From NCBI GenBank assembly GCA_963778465.1, contig CAVZUK010000003.1, forward strand, positions 2,666,001 through 2,730,000: a stretch of 64,000 bases of DNA, given 5' to 3'. The stretch is from CAVZBW01 sp963778465 (lineage in GTDB: Bacteria; Actinomycetota; Acidimicrobiia; Acidimicrobiales; RAAP-2). This document shows positions 31,264 through 40,595 of the stretch, one piece after another. The position numbers and the translations under genes were made by a program. The notes beneath the pieces were generated by a model. It ran no database searches. It worked only from the letters and a program-made list of their open reading frames with translations, and was not told where the DNA came from. Each line of letters begins with the position of its first letter. Within the stretch, counting starts at the first letter, position 1.

Positions 31264-33051
31264 CTAGAGGTACTGACCGGTGCCGACCCGTTCGATGGAG
31301 CGCCCACCTCGGGTTTCGCTCTCCTCGGTGAGCAGGGTCCGCACGTACACGATCCGCTCCCCCTTCTTTCCCGAGATCCTCGCCCAGTCGTCGGGGTTGG
31401 TGGTGTTCGGCAGGTCCTCGTTCTCCTTGTACTCCTGGCGGATCGACTCCTGGAGGTCCTGGATCACGATCCCCGAGCCCTGGCCCGCGATCTCGCGCTT
31501 GATCGCCAGCTTCTTGGCCCGCCGGACGATGTTCTCGATCATGGCACCCGACGCGAAGTCCCTATAGAAGAGGACCTCCTTGTCGCCGTTTTGATAGGTG
31601 ACCTCGAGGAAGCGGTTGTCCTCGTCCTCCCGGTACATCTCGGCCACGGTCGCCTCGATCATGGCCGCAGCGGCCTTGTCGGGGTCTCCCCCACCGAGCC
31701 GCTCCACGTCCGCCGCGTCGAGGGGAACCTCGCTGGTCAGGTACCGGGAGAAGATCTGGGTGGCGGCCTGCTCGTCGGGACGCTCGATCTTGATCTTCAC
31801 GTCGAGCCGACCCGGGCGCAGGATGGCGGGGTCGATCAGGTCCTCGCGGTTGGAGGCGCCGATCACGATGACGTCCCGCAGGGTCTCCACGCCGTCGATC
31901 TCGGCGAGCAGCTGGGGGACGATGGTCGATTCCATGTCCGAGCTGATGCCGGTTCCCCTGGTGCGGAACAACGAGTCCATCTCGTCGAAGAAGACGATCA
32001 CCGGAACGCCCTCCTCCGCCTTCTCCCGTGCACGCTCGAAGACGAGACGTATCTGGCGCTCCGTCTCGCCCACGTACTTGTTGAGCAGCTCGGGACCCTT
32101 GATGTTCAAGAAGTAGCTGCGGATGTTCTTGTTGCCGGCGGTCTCTCCGACCTTCTTGGCCAACGAGTTGGCAACCGCCTTGGCGATGAGCGTCTTGCCA
32201 CATCCGGGGGGGCCGTAGAGCAGGATGCCCTTGGGCGCGGGGAGCTTGTAGGCGTTGAAGAGGTCCCGATGCAGGTAGGGAAGCTCGACGGCGTCGGTGA
32301 TGGCCTCGATCTGCGTGTCGAGCCCACCGACGTTGGCGTACGTGACGTCGGGCACCTCCTCGAGGACCAGCTCCTCGACCTCCGGCCGGGGGAGCTTCTC
32401 GATCAGGAGCTGCGTCCGGCTGTCCATCAGCACGGCATCGCCCGCGCGGAGGTGGGTTCCGAAGAGATCGTCGGACAGCTCTGCAACCCGCTCCTCGTCG
32501 GCGCGGCCAAAGACGACCGCGCGTCGCCGGTCCTCGAGCACCTCCTTGAGCGTCACGACCTCACCGGACAGCTCGCCGTTTCGGACGAGCACGACGTTGA
32601 GCGACTCGTTGAGCACCACCTCTTGTCCACGCCGCAGCAGCGTCGTGTCGATGTCGGGGTGGAGCGCGACCCGCATCTTGCGTCCGCCCGAGAAGACGTC
32701 CACCGTCTCGTCGTCGTTGACGGCCAGGAACGTCCCGTAGGCGGCGGGGGGCTGTGTGAGCTTCTCCACCTCCTCCCGCAGGGCTGCGAGCTGCTCCTTG
32801 GCCTGCTGGAGCGTGAAGGTGAGCTTCTCGTTCTGCGAGATCGCCTGGGCCAGCTGACCCTTGGTCTCCAAGAGGCGCTCCTCGAGGGCCTGGACCCTCC
32901 CGGGGCTCTCCTGGAGCCGGCGCCGCAGCGCGTTGATCTCCTCTTCGGACTCTGCGATCCGGACGCGCAGCTCGTGCAACTCGGCGGTGGGGTCGTCTCC
33001 CCACGGGGAATCATCGTGTCGAGGCGTCGGACTCACCTCCCATGGGGCCAT
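31264..33051 (-). CDS. arc: Proteasome-associated AAA ATPase ARC/Mpa
   Basis: 595 residues. N-terminal coiled coil (about residues 20-95) captures Pup; two OB-fold segments follow (about 100-240). The AAA module has Walker A GPPGCGKT near residue 278, Walker B VIVFFDEMDSLF and an arginine finger region (NREDLIDPAILRPGRLD). The C-terminus ends in QYL, the motif that docks into the alpha ring. It is the ATP-dependent unfoldase for pupylated proteins and leads the cluster. Confidence 0.97.
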   Translation of the reverse strand: MAPWEVSPTPRHDDSPWGDDPTAELHELRVRIAESEEEINALRRRLQESPGRVQALEERLLETKGQLAQAISQNEKLTFTLQQAKEQLAALREEVEKLTQPPAAYGTFLAVNDDETVDVFSGGRKMRVALHPDIDTTLLRRGQEVVLNESLNVVLVRNGELSGEVVTLKEVLEDRRRAVVFGRADEERVAELSDDLFGTHLRAGDAVLMDSRTQLLIEKLPRPEVEELVLEEVPDVTYANVGGLDTQIEAITDAVELPYLHRDLFNAYKLPAPKGILLYGPPGCGKTLIAKAVANSLAKKVGETAGNKNIRSYFLNIKGPELLNKYVGETERQIRLVFERAREKAEEGVPVIVFFDEMDSLFRTRGTGISSDMESTIVPQLLAEIDGVETLRDVIVIGASNREDLIDPAILRPGRLDVKIKIERPDEQAATQIFSRYLTSEVPLDAADVERLGGGDPDKAAAAMIEATVAEMYREDEDNRFLEVTYQNGDKEVLFYRDFASGAMIENIVRRAKKLAIKREIAGQGSGIVIQDLQESIRQEYKENEDLPNTTNPDDWARISGKKGERIVYVRTLLTEESETRGGRSIERVGTGQYL

Positions 33052-33371
33052 CGGCCAGCACCGTCGTCTCCACGCCGTCCGCCGCCTCGGCCACCGTTGG
33101 CTACCTGCTCAGACTGCCTTCGGCCCTCACCCTAACCGGGCGCGGAGAGCCGGCGTGCGTCACTCGCCGGCGTTCGACCAAGGTCTCTGAGGTCTTGGGT
33201 CCGCCGTGCGCAGCGGCCCCTCCCGCACCCCCGCCACTTGCGCACCGGGGTGGGCCTCGTCTACTACGCTCGGAGTGGTGCCCACTGGCGGCCCCGGGGC
33301 TGTGCCTGGGTCCAACGAGGTTGCCAGGCCCGCACGACTCGAAACGACGAGAAAGGCAAGAGGGTCGAGGA
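33052..33371. other. Divergent intergenic region between ARC and ferredoxin genes
   Basis: About 320 bp separate the divergently transcribed ATPase and ferredoxin genes, and no coding frame here looks real. The region is expected to hold both promoters. CTACTACGCT (about 33260) resembles a -10 for the ferredoxin direction, but I could not fix a -35. No riboswitch or RNA gene is evident. Confidence 0.4.
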
Positions 33372-33608
33372 ATGAAGGTCTGGATCGACCAGGATCTCTG
33401 TACGGGGGACGGGCTCTGCGAGGAGATCGCTCCCGCAGTGTTCACCTTGCTCGACGACGGGCTTGCCTACGTCAAGGAGGGGGAGGACGTGAGGGACGAC
33501 CCCGGTGGATCCGCGGGGATGGCCCTGGTTCCCGAGGAGCTCGACGATGCGGTCGTGGAGGCCTCCGAGGAGTGCCCGGGCGAGTGCATCTTCATCGAGC
33601 GCGGCTGA
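33372..33608 (+). CDS. Small [3Fe-4S]/[4Fe-4S] ferredoxin
   Basis: A 78-residue acidic ferredoxin. Cysteines are at positions 10 and 16 (LCTGDGLC) and at 68 and 72 (ECPGEC). The Cys-x5-Cys...Cys-Pro layout is that of actinobacterial 3Fe-4S ferredoxins that feed cytochromes P450; the extra Cys72 could allow a fourth ligand. ATG after GAGGA. It is monocistronic and convergent with the trmI gene. A P450 gene starts at the far end of the window, but a partnership is only a guess. Confidence 0.85.
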   Translation: MKVWIDQDLCTGDGLCEEIAPAVFTLLDDGLAYVKEGEDVRDDPGGSAGMALVPEELDDAVVEASEECPGECIFIERG

Positions 33609-33683
33609 GACCCATCTTCCCTATTCACGCGCCGTTCAGGCGGTCGTAATCGGGCATTCACGGAGGCGCCCGCCTCGGACCCC

Positions 33684-34481
33684 TCAGGGAGGTTCGGAGG
33701 GGGCGAGCCGGCGGGCGACGGTGATGAAACCGGTGTGCGCCACCATCCGGTGATCGGGCCTCGCCGAGCGCGCCGAGAAGTGCCAGGTCCTGCGGAGCAC
33801 CTCGAAGGTCTCCTCCATGCCCCACGGCCCGTGCTCCAGCGTCTCCCGCAGCTGCGCGGTCTGGTTGACCGTCGGCAGGTAGCTGACGAGGATCCCGCCG
33901 GGGCGGAGCGCATCGGCCGCGTGGGGCACGACTCGCCAGGGCTCGGGTAGGTCGAGCAGGACCCGGTCCACGCACCGCTCGCGGAACCCGTCCGCGGCGT
34001 CGCCCATCGTGACCGTGTAGGGCGCGTCGGCGCCGATCGTCGCGGCCACGTTTGCCTTGGCCCTGGCGGCGAAGTCCTCCCGCAGCTCGTAGCCGATCAC
34101 CCGTGCGCCGGCGCGAAGGAGCGCCATCGACAGCGCGCCAGAGCCCACGCCGGCCTCGATGACCACCACCCCGGGAAAGATGTCCGCGGACATAAGGATC
34201 GCCGCCAGGTCCTTCGGGTAGATGACCTGTGCCCCGCGGGGCATCTTGAGCACGACCTCGGCGAGGGTGGGACGCAGGACGGTGAAGCGCCGGCCCGTCG
34301 AGCCGAGCACGATCGAGCCCTCGACTTCACCGATCACATCGTCGTGCGCCAGGATCCCCGCGTGGGTGTGGAAGCCGGCCCCCGGCTCGAGCGTGATCAG
34401 GTACCGCCGGCCCCTGGGGTCCACCAGCAACACGCGCTCGCCGGCCGCGATCGCGCGGTCGGAGCCCTGCGGGTCGCTCAG
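33684..34481 (-). CDS. trmI: tRNA (adenine-58-N1)-methyltransferase TrmI
   Basis: About 265 residues. The N-terminal beta domain (GRRYLITLEPGAGFHTHAGILAHDDVIG), linker LRPTLAEVVLKMPRGAQVIYPKDLAAIL, SAM loop VIEAGVGSGALSMALLRA and VDRVLLDLPEPW motif match the tetrameric m1A58 enzyme of actinobacteria. The family's N-terminus (x-IGERVxLxD) is encoded upstream of the first GTG (34433), so the start is placed at a CTG (34481) overlapping the preceding TGA. It then reads SDPQGSDRAIAAGERVLLVD, close to the known family start from memory. Confidence 0.85.
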   Translation of the reverse strand: MSDPQGSDRAIAAGERVLLVDPRGRRYLITLEPGAGFHTHAGILAHDDVIGEVEGSIVLGSTGRRFTVLRPTLAEVVLKMPRGAQVIYPKDLAAILMSADIFPGVVVIEAGVGSGALSMALLRAGARVIGYELREDFAARAKANVAATIGADAPYTVTMGDAADGFRERCVDRVLLDLPEPWRVVPHAADALRPGGILVSYLPTVNQTAQLRETLEHGPWGMEETFEVLRRTWHFSARSARPDHRMVAHTGFITVARRLAPSEPP

Positions 34482-34687
34482 CTCTGCCGCCTGCGACGGC
34501 GCTCGACGGCCCGGATCTCGAAGCGGTCACCGGGCTGGACGCGCAGGACCGCGACCGTCTCCTTTGGTCCCTGGCGTGCGCGCCTCAAGGTGAAGGCGGC
34601 GCCGGCGAGCAAGAGCCACGGCCAGCCCTCGCCCCCGAGGCCCCGCCGCAGCCCGTTTCGCGACAGCCTCCGCAGCAGCGATTCCAT
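34478..34687 (-). CDS. Small basic protein upstream of trmI
   Basis: 69 residues with a hydrophobic stretch (WPWLLLAGAAFTL) and an Arg-rich C-terminus (FEIRAVERRRRRQS). It may be a single-pass membrane protein or a peripheral basic peptide. Its stop overlaps the proposed CTG start of trmI (CTGA) and it lies 9 bp after the preceding gene, so it is part of the same transcript. Not recognised. Confidence 0.5.
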   Translation of the reverse strand: MESLLRRLSRNGLRRGLGGEGWPWLLLAGAAFTLRRARQGPKETVAVLRVQPGDRFEIRAVERRRRRQS

Positions 34688-34696
34688 CCGGGCCGC

Positions 34697-34915
34697 CTAC
34701 AGCTGGCGAATCTCGATGCGGGACGTCGCTCGCCGGCCCCGCCGACGACCCGCGAGATACGCGACGGTCAGCGCGGTGAGCGCCACCGCTCCCGCGATGA
34801 CCAATCCCCGGGGGGCCGCCGCCCTGGCCTTGCCCTCCGTCTCGCCCAAGGCCTTCGCGAAGGCCGCTTCCACGTCGTCTCGGGTGAGCCGTCGCCGCTC
34901 ATTGGTCACCGTCAT
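34697..34915 (-). CDS. Small single-pass membrane protein
   Basis: 72 residues. The charged N-terminus (RRLTRDDVEAAFAKALGETEGKAR) is followed by one helix (GLVIAGAVALTALTVAYLAG) and a basic tail, giving an N-in or C-in bitopic protein. It is 11 bp after the two-helix gene and 9 bp before the next. No family recognised. Confidence 0.6.
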   Translation of the reverse strand: MTVTNERRRLTRDDVEAAFAKALGETEGKARAAAPRGLVIAGAVALTALTVAYLAGRRRGRRATSRIEIRQL

Positions 34916-34926
34916 CGTGACGCCTC

Positions 34927-35361
34927 CTACCTGGAATCCGTGCGGGCTGGGCTCGTCGGCGTAGCTGCGCTGGTCGGGGTCGATGGGGCCGCCGCGTAGT
35001 CGGGCTGCCGGCGGCGCGCCGCGGGTCCACGGGCCACCCGCCAGACGGCGAGGCCGATCAGGGCAAGGGCCACCACGGTCACGCAGGCGTAGGGCACCCA
35101 GCTCAGGTTGCCGCTCAGCGCGGTGCCGGTCTCGGTCTGCAGGGCCCGGAGGAGTCCGACGAGCAGGAGGACCAACCCGGTGACGAGCAACACCGAGCCG
35201 GCGATGCCGAAGACGAGGAAACGGGCGAGCCCCTGGAGGGGGCCCACCGTCTCTTGCCTGGCGTAGTCCAGGGCGACCTGGAGCGCGTCACCTCCGATGT
35301 CGCGGAGGGACCCGGTCGATGCGCCCTTGCCGTCGCGCCGTTGAGACACTTGCACAGCCAC
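34927..35361 (-). CDS. Putative holin-superfamily-like two-helix membrane protein
   Basis: 144 residues. An amphipathic N-terminal segment (LQVALDYARQETVGPLQGLARFL) precedes two transmembrane helices (VFGIAGSVLLVTGLVLLLVGLL and WVPYACVTVVALALIGLAVW) and a Pro/Thr/Ala-rich tail. The pattern resembles the actinobacterial phage-holin-superfamily-like (Act-6-7) proteins; it is chromosomal and not linked to phage genes here. First gene of the small operon ending in trmI. Confidence 0.6.
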   Translation of the reverse strand: MAVQVSQRRDGKGASTGSLRDIGGDALQVALDYARQETVGPLQGLARFLVFGIAGSVLLVTGLVLLLVGLLRALQTETGTALSGNLSWVPYACVTVVALALIGLAVWRVARGPAARRRQPDYAAAPSTPTSAATPTSPARTDSR

Positions 35362-35430
35362 GAATCCTAGGTACCTTTCACTCCGGCTTCCGGCCTCTTC
35401 GGCCCCGGGCGGTCTTGGAGCGCCTCCGGC

Positions 35431-35832
35431 TCAGTTGCGCTCGCGAAACAGATACGTCGAGCTGGCCCTCGCCACCAGGGTGTTTGGCGTGTTGACGGAG
35501 GCCTCCACGAATGCCACCCGGGATCCCCCGGAGACGACCTGCGCCTCGCAGACGAGCTCGTCACCCGTCCTCACGGCCGCCAGGAAGCTGATCTTGAGCT
35601 CCGCGTTGGCCACGAGCACCTTGCGGTCCCCCACCCAGGTGACCGCCGCCGCGCCCATCGAGGAGTCGGCGAAGGCGGCCAAGAAGCCGCCCTGCATGAG
35701 CCCGCCGGGGTTCTCGAAACGCTCGTCGACTCGCATCCGCCAGACCGTCCGGCCCGGCCGATCCTTGTCGATGCACACCATCCCGAGGGTGAGGTCGCTG
35801 TTGGGTGGGACCTGCATGACCCGGGGCGTCAC
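35431..35832 (-). CDS. Hotdog-fold thioesterase (PaaI-like)
   Basis: 133 residues. ENPGGLMQGGFLAAFADSSMGAAA is the hotdog central helix with the HGG-like active-site loop (here MQGG), followed by ELKISFLAAVRTGDELVCEAQVVSGG. It probably hydrolyses acyl- or aryl-CoA thioesters. A GTG at 35832 is used; an ATG five codons later is equally possible. It is divergent from tkt. Confidence 0.82.
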   Translation of the reverse strand: MTPRVMQVPPNSDLTLGMVCIDKDRPGRTVWRMRVDERFENPGGLMQGGFLAAFADSSMGAAAVTWVGDRKVLVANAELKISFLAAVRTGDELVCEAQVVSGGSRVAFVEASVNTPNTLVARASSTYLFRERN

Positions 35833-35945
35833 GGCGGCGACCCTACTCGTTGCCCCGGCCGCGTCGGAGCTTCCTCTGCGGGCGGTGTACCGACGGCCCG
35901 GGTCCGCACGACTCCGCCGCCCGCCTGGCTGGGTATCGTGAAGAC

Positions 35946-37955
35946 GTGCAGCCGGTCGAGCCCATTCGAGCGGGAGCAGAGCTCGAGCAACTGGGTATCA
36001 ACGTCATCCGGGGACTGGCCATGGACGCGCCCCAGCGGGCCAACTCCGGCCACCCGGGGACGGCGATGGCGCTGGCCCCGCTCGCCCACGTGTTGTGGAC
36101 GCGCATCATGCGCTTCGACCCCAGCGACCCGTACTGGCCGGACCGCGATCGCTTCGTGCTCTCCGCCGGGCACGCCTGCATCCTCCAGTACGCCATGCTC
36201 TACCTCGCCGGGTTCGGGCTGACCCTGGAGGACATCGAGCAGTTCCGCCAGTGGGGATCGCTCACTCCCGGCCATCCCGAGCGCGAGCGGACCGCCGGGA
36301 TCGAGGTCACCACGGGCCCCCTCGGTCAGGGCTTCGCCAACGGTGTGGGCATGGGGATCGCGGAGCGGATGCTGCGGGCGCGCTTCGGGCCGGAGTTGTG
36401 CGATCACCACACCTTCGTCATCTGCAGCGATGGGGATCTCGAGGAGGGCATCTCCCACGAGGCGGCGTCATTGGCCGGCCACCTGGGCCTCGGACGGCTC
36501 GTCTACGTGTACGACGACAATCACATCAGCATCGACGGGCCCACGTCGCTGGCGTACTCGGACGACGTGCCGGCACGATTCGAGGCCTACGGGTGGCACG
36601 TCGAGGACATCGGGGAGAGCGCCAACGACACGGAGGCACTCGAGGGGGCCATCCGGCGGGCCATGGACGTCGAGGACCGGCCGTCGCTGGTCTCCCTGCG
36701 CAGCCACATCGGCTGGCCGTCCCCCCACAAGACCGATACCGCCGCAGCCCACGGCAATCCCCTGGGGGAGGACGAGGTGCGGGCGACCAAGGAGATCCTC
36801 GGCCTTCCCCCCGACGAGACCTTCTGGGTCCCGCCGGAGGTGCTCGGCATGTACCGACGGTGCGTTCCCCGCGGGGAGGAGCTCCGCCGCTCCTGGGAGA
36901 GCCGGCGGCGCTCCTTCGGCGGAGACCTGGTGGCGTGGGACGCGGCCTGGGCCGGGCGGGGCCTGTCGGGATGGGAGACGAAGCTCCCCACGTTCGAGGC
37001 CGGCGAGGACATCGCCACCCGGCGGGCCGTCCGGAGCTGCCTGCAGGCGACCGCCGAGGTGGTCCCAGGCCTCGTCTTCGGTGGCGCGGATCTGACCGAG
37101 AACACGGGGATGGAGATCACCGGAGCGGAGAGCCGCCAGTCCGTCGAGCACCCCGAGTCGCGCCAGGTCTACTGGGGCATCCGCGAGCACGCCATGGGCG
37201 CCGTAATGACCGGCATGGCCCACCACGGCGGCGTCCTCCCGGTAGGTGGCACCTTCTTCGTCTTCAGCGACTACATGCGGCCCGCGGTGCGCCTTGCCGC
37301 GCTGTCTCGGGCCCACGTGATCTACTCGTGGACCCACGACTCCATCGGTCTCGGGGAGGACGGCCCGACCCATCAGCCGGTCGAGCAGCTGGCCGCCCTG
37401 CGTGCCATGCCCGGGCTCCGGGTGATCCGGCCGGCGGACGCCACCGAGACCGCGCAGGCCCTCCGCCTCGCGGTCGACGGCGAGGGCCCGTCCGCCCTGG
37501 TCCTGAGCCGCCAGCCGCTCCCCGTGCTCGAGGCGACCGCGCAGCGCGCCGCAGAGGGGATGGCACGTGGTGGCTACGTGTTGGTGGACCCTCCCGGCGC
37601 CCGCACCGACGTCGTGCTGGTCGGCACCGGAGGCGAGGTTCATCTCTGCGTCGAGGCCGCCGAGCGGCTGGCGGCGCAAGACGTCTCGGCGGCCGTCGTC
37701 TCGCTGCCGTGCTGGGAGGTGTTCGAGGAGCAGGGGCAGGACTACCGAGCGGAGGTGCTGCCCTCCTCGGTGCCGGTCCTGGCCGTGGAGGCGGGATGCT
37801 CGTTCGGCTGGGATCGCTACGCCGACGCCACCGTCGCGTTAGACCGGTTCGGGGCGTCGGCTCCGGGTACCGAGGTGTTGCGCCGGCTCGGTTTCACGGT
37901 CGAGAACGTCGTCGCTCGGGCGCTCGAGCTGCTGGGCGGGAGGAGGTCACCATGA
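35946..37955 (+). CDS. tkt: Transketolase
   Basis: 669 residues, full length. N-terminal MDAPQRANSGHPGTAMALAPLAHVLW binds substrate phosphates; the TPP/Mg motif is SDGDLEEGISHEAASLAG...DDNHISIDG (about residues 158-200); catalytic Glu lies in the GIREHAMGA segment (about 412); the C-terminal domain ends the protein. It transfers two-carbon units in the pentose phosphate pathway. GTG start. The stop overlaps the ATG of tal (ATGA). Confidence 0.95.
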   Translation: MQPVEPIRAGAELEQLGINVIRGLAMDAPQRANSGHPGTAMALAPLAHVLWTRIMRFDPSDPYWPDRDRFVLSAGHACILQYAMLYLAGFGLTLEDIEQFRQWGSLTPGHPERERTAGIEVTTGPLGQGFANGVGMGIAERMLRARFGPELCDHHTFVICSDGDLEEGISHEAASLAGHLGLGRLVYVYDDNHISIDGPTSLAYSDDVPARFEAYGWHVEDIGESANDTEALEGAIRRAMDVEDRPSLVSLRSHIGWPSPHKTDTAAAHGNPLGEDEVRATKEILGLPPDETFWVPPEVLGMYRRCVPRGEELRRSWESRRRSFGGDLVAWDAAWAGRGLSGWETKLPTFEAGEDIATRRAVRSCLQATAEVVPGLVFGGADLTENTGMEITGAESRQSVEHPESRQVYWGIREHAMGAVMTGMAHHGGVLPVGGTFFVFSDYMRPAVRLAALSRAHVIYSWTHDSIGLGEDGPTHQPVEQLAALRAMPGLRVIRPADATETAQALRLAVDGEGPSALVLSRQPLPVLEATAQRAAEGMARGGYVLVDPPGARTDVVLVGTGGEVHLCVEAAERLAAQDVSAAVVSLPCWEVFEEQGQDYRAEVLPSSVPVLAVEAGCSFGWDRYADATVALDRFGASAPGTEVLRRLGFTVENVVARALELLGGRRSP

Positions 37956-39085
37956 ACCGACTGCACGACCTGTACCAAACGGAGGGACAGAGCCCGTGGC
38001 TCGACAACCTCCGGCGGGACTGGCTCGAGGACGGCCGCCTCCGCCGGATGGTCGCCGACGGCGTCCGGGGGGTGACCTCCAACCCCACCATCTTCGCCAA
38101 GGCGATCGAGGGCGAGCAGGCCTACGACGAGCAGTTCTCGCAGTTGGCCGCCGGCCGCTCCATCGAAGACGTCTACTGGGAGCTCGTGGTCACCGACATC
38201 TGCGACGCCCTGGAGCTCCTGCGGCCCCTGCACGAGGCGAGCTCCGGCGCGGACGGGTTCGTGTCCCTCGAGGTCTCGCCGGCGCTGGCCAATGACACGG
38301 CCGGCACCCTCCAGATGGCGCGCTCGTTGCACGAGCGGATCGACCGCCCGAACCTGTTGGTCAAGGTGCCGGCCACACCCGCGGGCATCCCCGCCATCCG
38401 CGACCTGATCGGTGAGGGACACAGCATCAACGTCACGCTGATCTTCGGGCTCGACCGGTACGACGAGGTGATGGAGGCCTACCTCTCGGGCCTCGAGATC
38501 TGCCGGGACGGCGGCGGCCGGGGCCTCTCCTCCGTGGCCAGCGTCGCCTCGTTCTTCGTCAGCCGGGTCGACACCGAGGTCGATCGCCGCCTCGAGAAGC
38601 TGGCGGGAGGGCCCGACGGCGATCCGGCCGTCCTCTCGCTGCGGGGACGGGCCGCGGTGGCCCAGGCGCAGCTCGCCTACCAGCAGTTCCTGCGGGCCTT
38701 CGAGGGCTCGCGCTGGGAGGCCCTCGCGGCGAAGGGGGCGAGGGTCCAGCGACCCCTCTGGGCGTCGACCTCGACCAAGAACCCCACCTATCCGGACCTC
38801 CTCTACGTCGACAACCTCGTCGGGCCCCACACGGTGAACACGATGCCCGAGGGCACCCTCGAGGCCTTTTCGGACCACGGCACCGTGGCTCGGACCGTCA
38901 ACCGCGACCCCGAGGCCGCTCGGGCCACCCTCGGTACCCTCGAGGAGGTCGGCATCGACTTCACGGACGTGAGCAAGACGCTGGAGGACGAGGGCGTGGC
39001 GTCGTTCGCCAAGTCCTTCGACGAACTGCTCTCGAGCCTGGGCGACAAGGCGGCGGCCCTCGGTAGCGGGGGTGCGGGCCTTTGA
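37952..39085 (+). CDS. tal: Transaldolase
   Basis: 377 residues, long actinobacterial transaldolase. GVTSNPTIFAKAIEGEQAYDEQF is the N-terminal signature and LLVKVPATPAGIPAIRDLIGEGHSINVTLIFGLDRY contains the Schiff-base Lys (VKVPAT). LWASTSTKNPTYPD is the late signature. It moves dihydroxyacetone units between sugar phosphates. ATG after GGGAGGAGG, overlapping tkt. Its stop abuts zwf. Confidence 0.95.
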   Translation: MNRLHDLYQTEGQSPWLDNLRRDWLEDGRLRRMVADGVRGVTSNPTIFAKAIEGEQAYDEQFSQLAAGRSIEDVYWELVVTDICDALELLRPLHEASSGADGFVSLEVSPALANDTAGTLQMARSLHERIDRPNLLVKVPATPAGIPAIRDLIGEGHSINVTLIFGLDRYDEVMEAYLSGLEICRDGGGRGLSSVASVASFFVSRVDTEVDRRLEKLAGGPDGDPAVLSLRGRAAVAQAQLAYQQFLRAFEGSRWEALAAKGARVQRPLWASTSTKNPTYPDLLYVDNLVGPHTVNTMPEGTLEAFSDHGTVARTVNRDPEAARATLGTLEEVGIDFTDVSKTLEDEGVASFAKSFDELLSSLGDKAAALGSGGAGL

Positions 39086-40591
39086 CCCCCTTCCCGCGCC
39101 CCGCGGCGTGCCCCTTCCCTCGCCTTCGTCATCTTCGGGGCGTCCGGCGACCTGGCCTCGCGCAAGGTCATCCCCGCCCTCGCCGCGCTCGGGGAGGCCG
39201 GCGGCCTCGACGAGGGCTTCACGGTCGTCGGCGTGGCACGGACGCGATGGAGCGACGAGGACTTCCGCAAGGTGGCGCTCGACGCCGTCCCCGACGGGGG
39301 ACCTTCGTGGAAGCGGATCGTGGAGCGGTTCCGCTACGTCGCCGGCGACTACGACTCGCCCGACACGTTCGACCGGCTGCAGACGGTCTTGGAGGAGGCG
39401 GACCGCGACCACGGGACCTGCGGGAACCGCATCTACTACCTGGCCACGGTTCCCGCGGTCTTCGACGTCGTCGCCCAGGCCCTCACCGACCACGGCGACA
39501 ACCGGCCCGGGCAGGATGGCGCGTTCGTGCGCCTGGTGGTGGAAAAGCCCTATGGCCGCGACCTTGCGAGCGCGCAGGCCCTCGACGAGGTCGTGCACCG
39601 TGGCTTCGAGGAGAGCCAGGTCTTCCGCATCGACCACTACATGGGCAAGGAGACGGTGCAGAACCTCCTCGCCCTGCGCTTCGCCAACGCGATCTTCGAA
39701 CCGATCTGGAACCGCCGCTACGTCGAGCAGGTCCAGGTGACGGTCGCAGAGAGCCTGGGTGTCGAGCACCGGGGTGGCTTCTACGAGAGCGCGGGGGCGC
39801 TGCGCGACATCGTCCAGAACCACGTCATGCAGGTCCTTGCGCTCACCATGATGGAGCCCCCCACCGGGCTCGGGGCCGAACGGATCCGCAACGAGAAGGT
39901 CAAGCTGCTCCGTGCGATCGAGGTCCCGAGCGCCGACGCGGCGGTGGACCGGGTCGTGCGGGGCCAGTACCGGGGTGGGGAGATACAGGGGACCCTCGTG
40001 CCCGGTTACCGGGAGGAGGAGGGCGTCGACCCGGCGAGCGCGACGGAGACCTACGTCGCGCTCCGGATGGCGGTCGACAATTGGCGATGGGCGGACGTCC
40101 CGATCTACGTCCGGACCGGCAAGCGCTTGCCCACGCGCTGCACCGAGGTGGTCCTCGTCTTCCACCGGGTGCCGCACCTCGCCTTCGAGGGCGTGATGAG
40201 CCGGGGACTCCAGCCGAACGCCCTGATCCTCCGCATACAGCCGGACGAGGGCGTCGACCTGATGTTCGGCGCGAAGGTGCCGGGAGACTCGTTCCGGGTG
40301 GAGTCGGTCTCGATGCATTTCCAGTACGGGTCCGCCTTTCCGGGCGCCAACGTCGGGGGCGGCTACGAGCGGCTCATCTACGACGCCATGATGGGCGACG
40401 CCATGCTGTTCATCCGGGGCGACGAGGTGGAGCAGGCCTGGCGGATCGTCGATCCGTACCTCGAGGCGTGGTCCTCCTCCCCGGTCGGGCTCAATTTCTA
40501 CCGGGCGGGGACCTGGGGCCCGCACCTGGCCGACCTCCTGCTCGAACGGCACGGGGACTCGTGGAGGGCGCCGCAGTGCATGGCGCCGTGA
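39082..40591 (+). CDS. zwf: Glucose-6-phosphate dehydrogenase, with frame break near the 5' end
   Basis: The body (39233-40591, about 452 residues) is full-length G6PDH, with active-site RIDHYMGKETVQN and RGDEVEQAWRIVDP near the end. The cofactor-binding AFVIFGASGDLASRK is encoded in the same frame at 39122-39166, but that frame has no ATG, GTG or TTG between the upstream TGA (39083) and it. A TTG overlapping the tal stop at 39082 is one frame off, so one extra base, perhaps in the CCCC run near 39110-39114, would restore an intact start. Either a sequence error or a real lesion. The enzyme supplies 6-phosphogluconolactone and reduced cofactor. Confidence 0.85.
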
Positions 40592-40595
40592 AAGA

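Noticed and set aside
34927..35361. Phage lysis holin
   Set aside because: The two-helix pattern resembles the holin superfamily, but there are no endolysin or other phage genes; a chromosomal membrane protein is more likely.
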